The notes under the pieces were generated by a model. It searched no databases, was not told the origin of the DNA, and saw only the letters and a list, made by a program, of their open reading frames with translations. A stretch of 64,000 nt of DNA, taken from CAZCVI01 sp964502145 (GTDB taxonomy: Bacteria; Acidobacteriota; Aminicenantia; UBA2199). The stretch is taken from positions 15,229 through 79,228 of the forward strand of contig CAZCVI010000032.1 in the NCBI GenBank assembly GCA_964502145.1. The letters are read 5' to 3'. This document shows, one piece after another, positions 29,988 to 37,599 of this stretch (positions are counted from its first letter, which is position 1; every line of letters begins with the position of its first letter). The translations under genes and the position numbers were made by a program.

Positions 29988-30929
29988 ATGGACATGATTT
30001 ACAGACTCCAGTCTGTCTCGAAAATCTATAAACCAACAAAGACTAAAGAGATTTCGCCAGTCACGACTGCCCTAAGAAATATCTCTTTGGATATTAAACG
30101 CGGTGAATTCCTGGTGATTATGGGAAAATCCGGCTCTGGCAAATCCACCCTGCTGCACATGCTGGGTGGCTTAGATGTACCCTCAACTGGGGAGGTCAAA
30201 ATCTATCTGAATAAAAAGATTTCTCCTAACAAAGAAAAATCTGCCTCAGCCGAGGGATTAGGAAAAAAAATCAGTAAACTTTTTGCCCGTCATGGAAAGG
30301 GGGAGAAAACAACCTCCAAAGTTACGCCAAACAGGGGACAGCACCAATGGCAGGAAAATTTTCACATGGTTAATCCCCTTGAAAAAAATTTAAGCACCAT
30401 GAAGGAAACCCCACGGGTTTTATTAAGAGCTTCCCACATCGGCATGATTTATCAATCCTTTTATTTAATTCCATCCCTTAATGCACTGGAAAATGTGGCA
30501 TTACCCTTGGTGTTTAAGGGGACACCACGAAACCAACGGGTTCATGATGCCCAAAAGATACTTCAGGAATTAAAACTTAATGAACGGATGCTCCATTTTC
30601 CCAACCAACTCTCTGGCGGTGAACAGCAGCGCGTTGCCATTGCCCGCGCCTTGGTGATGAACCCGCAAATCCTTCTGGCCGATGAACCCACTGGCAACTT
30701 GGATACAAAATCTGAAAAAGAGATATTGGAACTTCTAAAAGAACTTCACAGCAAAAAGAATCTTACCATCATCCTGGTGACCCATAATGAGAAAATTCAA
30801 GAAGAGTATGCCGGGAGAACGATTCTAATGGAAGATGGAACTATAGTGAACTCCTATTTTAATTCTCTAACCCCCCGTAAACTGACGGGGAAACAACCCC
30901 ATACTTTTCCTGAAGGAGATTTGCAATGA
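29988..30929 (+). CDS. ABC transporter ATPase, MacB/LolD type, with central insertion
   Basis: The ATG at 29988 follows the previous stop by 5 bases; ATG 29994 is the alternative. In the 313-residue product Walker A is GKSGSGKST (46-54), the ABC signature LSGGEQQ (208-214), Walker B LLADEPTGNLD (about 230-240) and the H-loop VTHN. All catalytic elements are present. Between Walker A and the Q-loop (IYQSF, near 153) there is about 55 residues more than usual, lysine- and glycine-rich and low in complexity. It overlaps the permease gene by 4 bases; together they form a MacB/LolCDE-like pair that usually moves lipoproteins or peptides out of the inner membrane. Confidence 0.9.
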   Translation: MDMIYRLQSVSKIYKPTKTKEISPVTTALRNISLDIKRGEFLVIMGKSGSGKSTLLHMLGGLDVPSTGEVKIYLNKKISPNKEKSASAEGLGKKISKLFARHGKGEKTTSKVTPNRGQHQWQENFHMVNPLEKNLSTMKETPRVLLRASHIGMIYQSFYLIPSLNALENVALPLVFKGTPRNQRVHDAQKILQELKLNERMLHFPNQLSGGEQQRVAIARALVMNPQILLADEPTGNLDTKSEKEILELLKELHSKKNLTIILVTHNEKIQEEYAGRTILMEDGTIVNSYFNSLTPRKLTGKQPHTFPEGDLQ

Positions 30930-32197
30930 GAAAATTGGATTTACTCCGAATGACCGGGAAGAATATTTCCCGCACCCGTGTTTTTTTCACCGCCAATATC
31001 ATCGCCATTGGCGTGGGTATTATTCTGGTGGTGATTATGTTGTCTGTGTCTACAGCCATAAAAAACTATTCCCGCGATTTGATCCGCGAGGAGACTTCCG
31101 CCCTTGCCATTGAAATCTCTGTGAACCCTCTCTCATTTGGCACCCTACCATTAACCCAGGAAAACCTGGCCATACTCTCCAATCATACCAAAATCTCCCG
31201 TATCGTGCCGTTGGTCCAGGGCGTCTTCTTAGACCTTTCCCATCAAGGCAACAGTAAAACCACCATTTCCTTGTGGAGCACCATCGGCGCTGACGACCCC
31301 GAACTGGTGCGCCTCCAATGGGTGGCTGGAGATATTAACACCTTGCCCAAAAAACAACCCAATTACATTGTTGTGCCCGAACAAATTGTCCAGGAACTGG
31401 GTGTTTTACCCACTGCCAATCTGTTGCATTCTCCCGTCACCCTGACCCTCGTCCGACGCAAGGATGGGGAGGAACAAAAAACAGAACTTCAGCTTTTTGT
31501 AACCGCTATTGCCCGCAAAACCCGTTTCTTCCGCTGTTATGCGCCACTCCCTGTGTTGGAACAAATAAAAAACTGGCAGAATTGGAAACTGGATCACATC
31601 TATATACTCGGTACATCTACCACCCCACCACCCGCTTTACCACTCAGGATTATTGAACCTATGGTCTATGAAAGTGCCCTGGTGTACCTTCATAAGCTGG
31701 AAGATGTCGCGTCCATGCGGGACCTTTTGGAAAAAAAAGGCTATCGTACCGCTTCCCTTCTGGATGCAATCAAACGATACGGGGAGATCGCTTCCATTAT
31801 TACCATAATCCTCGGAATTATTGGTTCTGTCTCCTTGTTAACCGGTTCCGTCAGTATTTTTAATGCCACCTATGCCTCTGTCTTGCGCCGCTTCAAAGAA
31901 ATCGGAATCTTTAAAACCTACGGCGCCACCCCGGCTGTGATTCTCTCTATTATATTGAGCGAAATTGCTCTTACCGCGCTGACCGCCGGAACAATCGGCT
32001 ATTTATTGGGCAAAATGATTTGTCACGTGATCCAGAACACCCTCCTCTTAAACTCCAAATTTAATTTGCTGCAAACATCTATCGGGCTCTTTGTTTTTGT
32101 AGAGCTACTGGCCCTGGGCATATGTATTTTGGCAGGGTTATGGCCCGCCTTAAAAGCTGCCAAATTAAATCCTATCGAGGCAATCAGATATGAATAA
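30926..32197 (+). CDS. ABC transporter permease, FtsX/MacB type
   Basis: A 423-residue protein overlapping the ATPase gene by ATGA. It has the FtsX-family layout: one membrane helix near the N-terminus (about 18-42), a large periplasmic domain (about 45-285), then three helices in the last 135 residues. The segment RRFKEIGIFKTYGATPAVI is the coupling region of MacB/LolC-type permeases, and the C-terminus NPIEAIRYE is typical. No outer-membrane factor or membrane-fusion protein gene is visible. It could therefore act as a mechanotransmitting or lipoprotein-releasing complex rather than a tripartite efflux pump. Confidence 0.9.
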   Translation: MRKLDLLRMTGKNISRTRVFFTANIIAIGVGIILVVIMLSVSTAIKNYSRDLIREETSALAIEISVNPLSFGTLPLTQENLAILSNHTKISRIVPLVQGVFLDLSHQGNSKTTISLWSTIGADDPELVRLQWVAGDINTLPKKQPNYIVVPEQIVQELGVLPTANLLHSPVTLTLVRRKDGEEQKTELQLFVTAIARKTRFFRCYAPLPVLEQIKNWQNWKLDHIYILGTSTTPPPALPLRIIEPMVYESALVYLHKLEDVASMRDLLEKKGYRTASLLDAIKRYGEIASIITIILGIIGSVSLLTGSVSIFNATYASVLRRFKEIGIFKTYGATPAVILSIILSEIALTALTAGTIGYLLGKMICHVIQNTLLLNSKFNLLQTSIGLFVFVELLALGICILAGLWPALKAAKLNPIEAIRYE

Positions 32198-33794
32198 ACA
32201 AACCGGTTATCCTCCAAACCCCCAGCAACGTAACCTCTTCTGGGGCGCTGTTTCCCATCCCCAACCCGGGAAAAGTTGGATTATTATCACCTTTGATGGC
32301 ACACAAATTGTGACTGCTACCGCTTACCACTACTCCAAAATGTGGAACCTCTATATCACCGGTATCATGGAAAATCAAAAAATAAACCTGTACCGGAAAA
32401 TCGAGGAAAAGCTCCAGGTGGATGAGGAAAAACGCAAACAATATGTGGATTTTGGCAATTGTCCCGCTCTCAATATTTCCTTTGAGGATTGGGTACAATC
32501 CACCGTGGATACCGCCCAAAAGGTTATAACCCAACTCTCTGTCAATCAAAAAAGCACCATTATTTTTCTCTCCTCCCATCCCCTCTGGGCCAAACCCGAA
32601 CGTATCCGTAAGATATTTGATAAACTTCACTTGGACCCCGCTTTTTTCCCTGATCTCTCCCTTGTCTCTGCCGTGGAGGAGAGAGGCAGCCAGCGCGTGC
32701 GGGCAGGTCAGGTGTCCCGGGGAGCCGCCATTGATGCAGACTATTATCTCTTCGCCATTAAAAAAAATACAAATGAGTTCCAATTCACCCGAAAACGATT
32801 ATGTTCAGCCGGAACCTTTTTGGATTTCGCCGTCAACAGTCCTAAAAATAGAGGAGAATCCCTCGACGTTTTTCCCTTTATTCCAGAATCAAAGGTATAC
32901 CACTTGATACTAACCCGGGAAGAGAAAGGTGTCCATTCATTCGTCTCCGTGACAAGGGTGGAAACCGATCAGAAAAAATTGAAGCTGGCCTTAAATTTTG
33001 AACCCATGGTAGATACTCCCAGACTGAAGGTGGAGGGAGTAAACAGTGTCAGCCTAATGGAAAATATTACCGCCATTCCACCTATTTCCATCAAGACCCG
33101 TTTTCCCGCTCTCCAGACCGTAGTGCTCTTTGATGGCACTATGCCCGCCGACCAAATCGAACCGGCCAAGGAGAAATTAATGGCGATGGCCCGTTCCATT
33201 GATGAAAAAAATAAGACTGCCCAGTTCGGTCTGGTGGTATATGGCGATTACTCCGATAAACTTGGGGATGCGGAATTTAAGGTTAATCCAAATATTCCAC
33301 AGGATTTTTTCCCTTTCTCGCAATGGGAGAAATGGTGTAAAGAATCTGTTAAACGGGTCGCCCCCTCTGATTTTATGGCTGCCATGGACCAGGGGATCAT
33401 TCGGCTGGATTTTTTTGATTGGCATCCCCAGGCACAAAAACATGTTATATTGGTTTTTAGTAGCCCACCCCATCCCAAGGATGCACAAAAAAGACCCGTA
33501 TCAAAACTTCCCTTTACTCCTGCCCAAGAGGATTGGCCCAAACTATTGAAAGATTTATGCCTCACCAAACAGTTCACGGTTTCCATTATATATTTACCCA
33601 AAAAAGCCGCCATGGAGTCAATACAGCAGGAGATTGAATTTACCTGCAACCAAATGAAAGCCTTCAATTATAAAGGTGAAGGCATCTCAAAAATAAATGA
33701 AATCACCCCTGAGATTTTAAAGGACCACCAGATCAGCTATCGTTTGGAACCGGACACCTTTTGTATTCCTATTCTTGTGGAGGATGCGTTATGA
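32190..33794 (+). CDS. Unknown protein with degenerate vWA-like C-terminal domain
   Basis: A 534-residue protein overlapping the permease gene by 8 bases. The N-terminal 200 residues are alpha/beta and start with a strand pattern (WIIITFDGTQIV) that I cannot assign. Near residue 305 the sequence LQTVVLFDGTM, followed by a helix, then FGLVVYGDYSD and later HVILVFSSPP, follows the strand-helix rhythm of vWA domains. The metal motif DxSxS is replaced by DGTM. This suggests an inactivated vWA fold, an inference from pattern only. No membrane helix or signal peptide, so probably cytosolic. Confidence 0.6.
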   Translation: MNKQTGYPPNPQQRNLFWGAVSHPQPGKSWIIITFDGTQIVTATAYHYSKMWNLYITGIMENQKINLYRKIEEKLQVDEEKRKQYVDFGNCPALNISFEDWVQSTVDTAQKVITQLSVNQKSTIIFLSSHPLWAKPERIRKIFDKLHLDPAFFPDLSLVSAVEERGSQRVRAGQVSRGAAIDADYYLFAIKKNTNEFQFTRKRLCSAGTFLDFAVNSPKNRGESLDVFPFIPESKVYHLILTREEKGVHSFVSVTRVETDQKKLKLALNFEPMVDTPRLKVEGVNSVSLMENITAIPPISIKTRFPALQTVVLFDGTMPADQIEPAKEKLMAMARSIDEKNKTAQFGLVVYGDYSDKLGDAEFKVNPNIPQDFFPFSQWEKWCKESVKRVAPSDFMAAMDQGIIRLDFFDWHPQAQKHVILVFSSPPHPKDAQKRPVSKLPFTPAQEDWPKLLKDLCLTKQFTVSIIYLPKKAAMESIQQEIEFTCNQMKAFNYKGEGISKINEITPEILKDHQISYRLEPDTFCIPILVEDAL

Positions 33795-34387
33795 CCAACC
33801 CAATTCCTCACCCAGCCTTTGATCTAAACGTTTCGTACCAGCAATTGTTGGAGTATGATGAATCCACCTTGACCCTTATGTATCACCATTTTCTGGAAGA
33901 AGCGGTCAAGAGTAGCGACAATCACTCCAGAGATGCCTCTCAAGAGCTGCTTTTAATGATGGAAGATGCACCCGAACTAAAAGCGATAGTAAAGAAAATT
34001 AAAATCTCCACCCATAATGAATTGGAAAAAAAGTGCGCGGACCAAAAAATGCAACTGGAGGAACGGCGCGAAAAAAAAATTCAGGCCAACCATCTCTTAC
34101 TCCAATTAAAAACCCAGTATCGTCAGGTTCTCACCCAAAAGGAAGCCAAAGAAAAAGCACACACCCATGCCCTCCAAAAACTGGAGCTCATCCGGCAACA
34201 CATTCAAGAGATAAAAACCAGTCCCAAAAGACAATGGATGGACCAATCCCGGCAGTGGGAGCAGCAGATTCACGTGGCGGAAAACAACCAAAAAATCGCC
34301 AAAGAACAATGGCAAACGAGCAAAGAGGAATTCTTAACCCTATGTTTGCCCTTCCTCTCGGAAAATAAAAAGGATCACCACACATGA
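33791..34387 (+). CDS. Coiled-coil protein
   Basis: The ATG at 33791 overlaps the previous stop (ATGA) and has GGAGG 7 bases upstream, so it is preferred over the TTG at 33761. The 198-residue product is largely coiled coil from about residue 70 to 190, rich in K, E and Q. A short 65-residue N-terminal part contains an acidic helix. No family recognised. It is the first of two adjacent coiled-coil genes ahead of the two GTPase genes. Confidence 0.65.
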   Translation: MTNPIPHPAFDLNVSYQQLLEYDESTLTLMYHHFLEEAVKSSDNHSRDASQELLLMMEDAPELKAIVKKIKISTHNELEKKCADQKMQLEERREKKIQANHLLLQLKTQYRQVLTQKEAKEKAHTHALQKLELIRQHIQEIKTSPKRQWMDQSRQWEQQIHVAENNQKIAKEQWQTSKEEFLTLCLPFLSENKKDHHT

Positions 34388-35418
34388 ACCTCAATACCTT
34401 GATCGACACATACAAACAAATCAATCGCTTGGAACTCCAGACATCTGGAGGCACCCATGATATTGACCTAACCAACCAGGAAACTGAAAAACTCAAAGAT
34501 GAGTTAAGAAATATGAACCTGGAAATCATTCGCCTAAGCGAGGAAAATCTTGCCATCGAAAAAGACCTGCAAGAGGAAACCTCCATGCTGGAGCATGGGC
34601 TAACAGAAATGAACCAATCCTATGTGACTCCCCAAACCCTCACCACGTTGGAAAACCAATACCAACACATCGTTTCTGAGACCCGCTTACTGGCAGAAAA
34701 AAACAATGAGAGGGAAACGTTATTTCAGCAAATATCCCATCGTCTGGCCGATCCTCATCTGCAAGACCAATTCCAGCAGTTGTCTGACCTTGCCAACCAA
34801 CTAAACAAGCTGCTTCCACTGGAAAAAAAACAAACCACCCACAAGGAAAAACTGCTGACTAAAAAAAACCTCCTCGCCAACCAATTGGAAACAATAGAAA
34901 AAACCGTCGCCCAAATCCAGCAAAACTCGCAGCAGGAAATGGATTCTTTTTTGCAATACCGCGAACAAGCCCCCAACCTGGAGAAAAAAAAAACCTCCTT
35001 AACCAAAAAAAATACCCACCTGATAGGTAAACTCCTGAGTTTGCAAAAGAAACTCCAAAATGAGGCTTCCGAGGCAAAAGTTCAACAATACCAGCAGGAA
35101 CTGGAGAATTATAAAAAAGAACTGGAAACCCATACAATCACCCGTACCCGCTTGGACACTCAAAAACAAGAACTCACCCTTCAACTGGAACAGCAGAACC
35201 TTCAACTGGAAAAGTTCAAAACAGAAATCGCAGAATTGGAATCCATAGCCAATTCCCTCACCGGTTTTTTGAAAGAAAAAGGATGTCCTTCTATATCCCA
35301 AGAGAATAGCACAGAACCAGCGGAAATCTCCGAAACTCTGCTGTATTTAAAAAAATACATCCAGGAAACCGTGCTTCCCCAGGATAATCGTTTTGAACGG
35401 AGTGTTGCCCATACCTAA
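34384..35418 (+). CDS. Long coiled-coil protein
   Basis: A 344-residue protein joined to its predecessor by an ATGA overlap. Nearly the whole length (about 20-305) is heptad-patterned, rich in L, E, K, Q and N, without signal peptide or membrane helix. It probably forms a long rod. With the preceding and following genes it makes a block of coiled coil, coiled coil, membrane GTPase, soluble GTPase, suggesting that the rods bind or organise the GTPases. Confidence 0.65.
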   Translation: MNLNTLIDTYKQINRLELQTSGGTHDIDLTNQETEKLKDELRNMNLEIIRLSEENLAIEKDLQEETSMLEHGLTEMNQSYVTPQTLTTLENQYQHIVSETRLLAEKNNERETLFQQISHRLADPHLQDQFQQLSDLANQLNKLLPLEKKQTTHKEKLLTKKNLLANQLETIEKTVAQIQQNSQQEMDSFLQYREQAPNLEKKKTSLTKKNTHLIGKLLSLQKKLQNEASEAKVQQYQQELENYKKELETHTITRTRLDTQKQELTLQLEQQNLQLEKFKTEIAELESIANSLTGFLKEKGCPSISQENSTEPAEISETLLYLKKYIQETVLPQDNRFERSVAHT

Positions 35419-35443
35419 GTGGCAGACTTTAGAGGAGTAACCC

Positions 35444-36721
35444 TTGAGAAAAATTTCTGACGACAAATTTTTACCTTACCCAAGTAAAACATGGCGACTC
35501 TATCTCTTTTTAGCCATTATTGCCATTGTGTTGACCCTATTTTTTGATCGGCAATTGATCGAGTTTTTTATATCCCGCTCCCGATTACGAGCCATTCTTC
35601 TTTTTTTCTTAATGCCCCTGTTGGGGTTGCTTACCCGGCCTTATGGAAAAGAAAGGGCCATTGGGATGATCTATGCCATTAACGAAAAAGAGTGGTCTTT
35701 TTTTCCCAAAGTACTGTTCCATTGGCTTGTTTTTTCTACGGGGTCTTTTTTGGTGGCCTTCATGTTGTATACCGGGGGGTATTATGCCGTGCTGGTGAGT
35801 TTCGCCAATACCATATACTGTTTTTTCTTCTTGGCTTTCCTGGTCAATCTTTTCCCTACTCCACCACCAAATATACGCCGGGGGGCACAACTGCCCATTT
35901 CTGTTTGGGGGGCACGACAATGTGGGAAGACCGTGTATATTGGGATGCTCTATAATGACCTTTGCTTTAAAAAATGGAAAATGGAAATTATCGAAGATGA
36001 AGCCGCTTCCTATATTATTTCCATTCGTAGTTCCCTTGCCAATAATCAATGGCCTCAGGATACCCAACCTACACTTGATAGCAGCCAAGCGGCCCAATCA
36101 TTTACCTTCAATTTTTACAGAAAAAGGATATGGGGACCCTATTTTGGTATGAGATACTTCTCCATATCTTTCCCTGACCCTAGCGGGGAACTATTTTTGA
36201 AGGTGGAAGGCGTAAAAACTTCCGAACTGCCAGCTTTTAAACAAGAATATTTTCAAAGTCTGCACCAATCTGCAGGTGCCTTGTTTATTATCAGCATTCA
36301 AGATGCTAAGAATCCTGAAACCCTCAAAAGGCAATTGGAAGCCAATTTGACCCATTTACAGTTCCTTCATTTTCCCAGCCAACCCGGTAGAAAGTTGGAT
36401 TTTCCTGTGGCTATCGCGGTATCACAAGTGGATCGCCTTTATGATGGCTATAAACAATACCACCATCAGCCTGAAGAGTGGTTTAAGAGACTATTCGGTG
36501 AGGTTTTTTACAGGATGCTTCAGGGACGACTCTTCGAATTCAAAATCTTTTACTTTTCCGCCATTGGTGTAAAAGAAGTGAATGGCCGGATGGTACCCAG
36601 GACTTCCATGGTGGATGGAATGGAAGTCCCAGATAAAAAGCTCCAACCCTTCGGTTTATTCCAGCCCATCCAGTGGCTGCTCAAGCGTTCCAAAAGATAC
36701 ATGCGAAAACAAAAAAAATGA
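35444..36721 (+). CDS. Membrane-anchored TRAFAC-like GTPase
   Basis: A TTG start with AGAGGAG 6 bases upstream; no better start follows. In the 425-residue protein about four membrane helices (16-36, 46-62, 90-112, 118-140) precede a P-loop domain. Walker A is GARQCGKT (156-163), the switch-II type motif is DPSGE (245-249), and VSQVD near 330 sits where the NKxD/TKxD base-recognition motif is expected. The P-loop pattern is shared with the next gene, so the two are paralogues. The closest match I can name is the double-GTPase family (DO-GTPase) found beside GAP1 proteins; the assignment is by pattern. Confidence 0.7.
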   Translation: MRKISDDKFLPYPSKTWRLYLFLAIIAIVLTLFFDRQLIEFFISRSRLRAILLFFLMPLLGLLTRPYGKERAIGMIYAINEKEWSFFPKVLFHWLVFSTGSFLVAFMLYTGGYYAVLVSFANTIYCFFFLAFLVNLFPTPPPNIRRGAQLPISVWGARQCGKTVYIGMLYNDLCFKKWKMEIIEDEAASYIISIRSSLANNQWPQDTQPTLDSSQAAQSFTFNFYRKRIWGPYFGMRYFSISFPDPSGELFLKVEGVKTSELPAFKQEYFQSLHQSAGALFIISIQDAKNPETLKRQLEANLTHLQFLHFPSQPGRKLDFPVAIAVSQVDRLYDGYKQYHHQPEEWFKRLFGEVFYRMLQGRLFEFKIFYFSAIGVKEVNGRMVPRTSMVDGMEVPDKKLQPFGLFQPIQWLLKRSKRYMRKQKK

Positions 36722-36778
36722 ATAGAAATTATTATAAATGGATAATTCTAATTTTATAATTCCACAGGAGGTGGTTAT

Positions 36779-37561
36779 ATGCTAACATTATGGGGAGCGC
36801 GGTCATCGGGAAAAACGGTTTTCCTGGTAACCCTATACCATGAGATACTGTTCAACACAAAAAAAAAGTGGCGAATACAACCCTGCGATGAGAGGTCAAC
36901 TAAATTTATTGAACAAGCTCACACTGAAATGTTTAAAGAACATATCTTCCCAGAACCTTCTCCTCTTGAAGACCTTGACCAGAGAATGTTTAAATTTGAC
37001 ATTCAAATGCCAGGTATTTTTGGGAAAAGATCACGTGATATTCAATTTGATTTTTTGGATCCCGGTGGAGAAATTTTCGAGAAACCTGAGTTGGATGCCG
37101 TTTATGGAAATATTGTATTTAATACCATCAGGGAATCCGATGGCTTAATTTGCTTGCTGGATTCTTCCAATAAGAAGGAGCATGAATATTTTTCCTTGTT
37201 TATCAAAAATTTCCAGAAACTAAAAAATACCTTTAACTCTGGACGGGGTTTCTTTCAAATTCCCATACCTGTCGCTCTATGTGTCACCAAGATGGATAAT
37301 GATGACAATTTTGTCAATGGGCCAGAGGAATTCGATATTGATGCGTATACCAGAGAACTTGTCGGAGAAGCCCCTTTCCAAATGCTGACCACGCACATGA
37401 AAGACTACAAAATATTTGGGGTATCCAGTGTTGGATGGGATAAAAAAGGCACAAAAAATTATTTACCCGCCGAAGATGGGAAAATACGCCCCATAGGAGA
37501 AATAAACCCTGTTAATGTCATTGAATCTGTTGAATGGCTTTTGAGAAAAAGTGCCCATTAA
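36779..37561 (+). CDS. Soluble TRAFAC-like GTPase
   Basis: A 260-residue protein with AGGAGG before the ATG. Walker A GARSSGKT starts at residue 6, DPGGE at 94-98 fits the G3 (DxxG) motif and VTKMD at 169-173 fits the G4 base-recognition motif TKxD, which indicates GTP. It aligns in layout with the C-terminal half of the preceding membrane GTPase (WGAR-x-x-GKTV in both). A membrane-bound and a soluble copy side by side suggest a heterodimer. The next gene encodes a GAP1-like protein, the usual neighbour of such GTPases. Confidence 0.75.
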   Translation: MLTLWGARSSGKTVFLVTLYHEILFNTKKKWRIQPCDERSTKFIEQAHTEMFKEHIFPEPSPLEDLDQRMFKFDIQMPGIFGKRSRDIQFDFLDPGGEIFEKPELDAVYGNIVFNTIRESDGLICLLDSSNKKEHEYFSLFIKNFQKLKNTFNSGRGFFQIPIPVALCVTKMDNDDNFVNGPEEFDIDAYTRELVGEAPFQMLTTHMKDYKIFGVSSVGWDKKGTKNYLPAEDGKIRPIGEINPVNVIESVEWLLRKSAH

Positions 37562-37599
37562 TAAGAATATCTTTGATTAAAGGCGTAGAGGAAAAAAAT

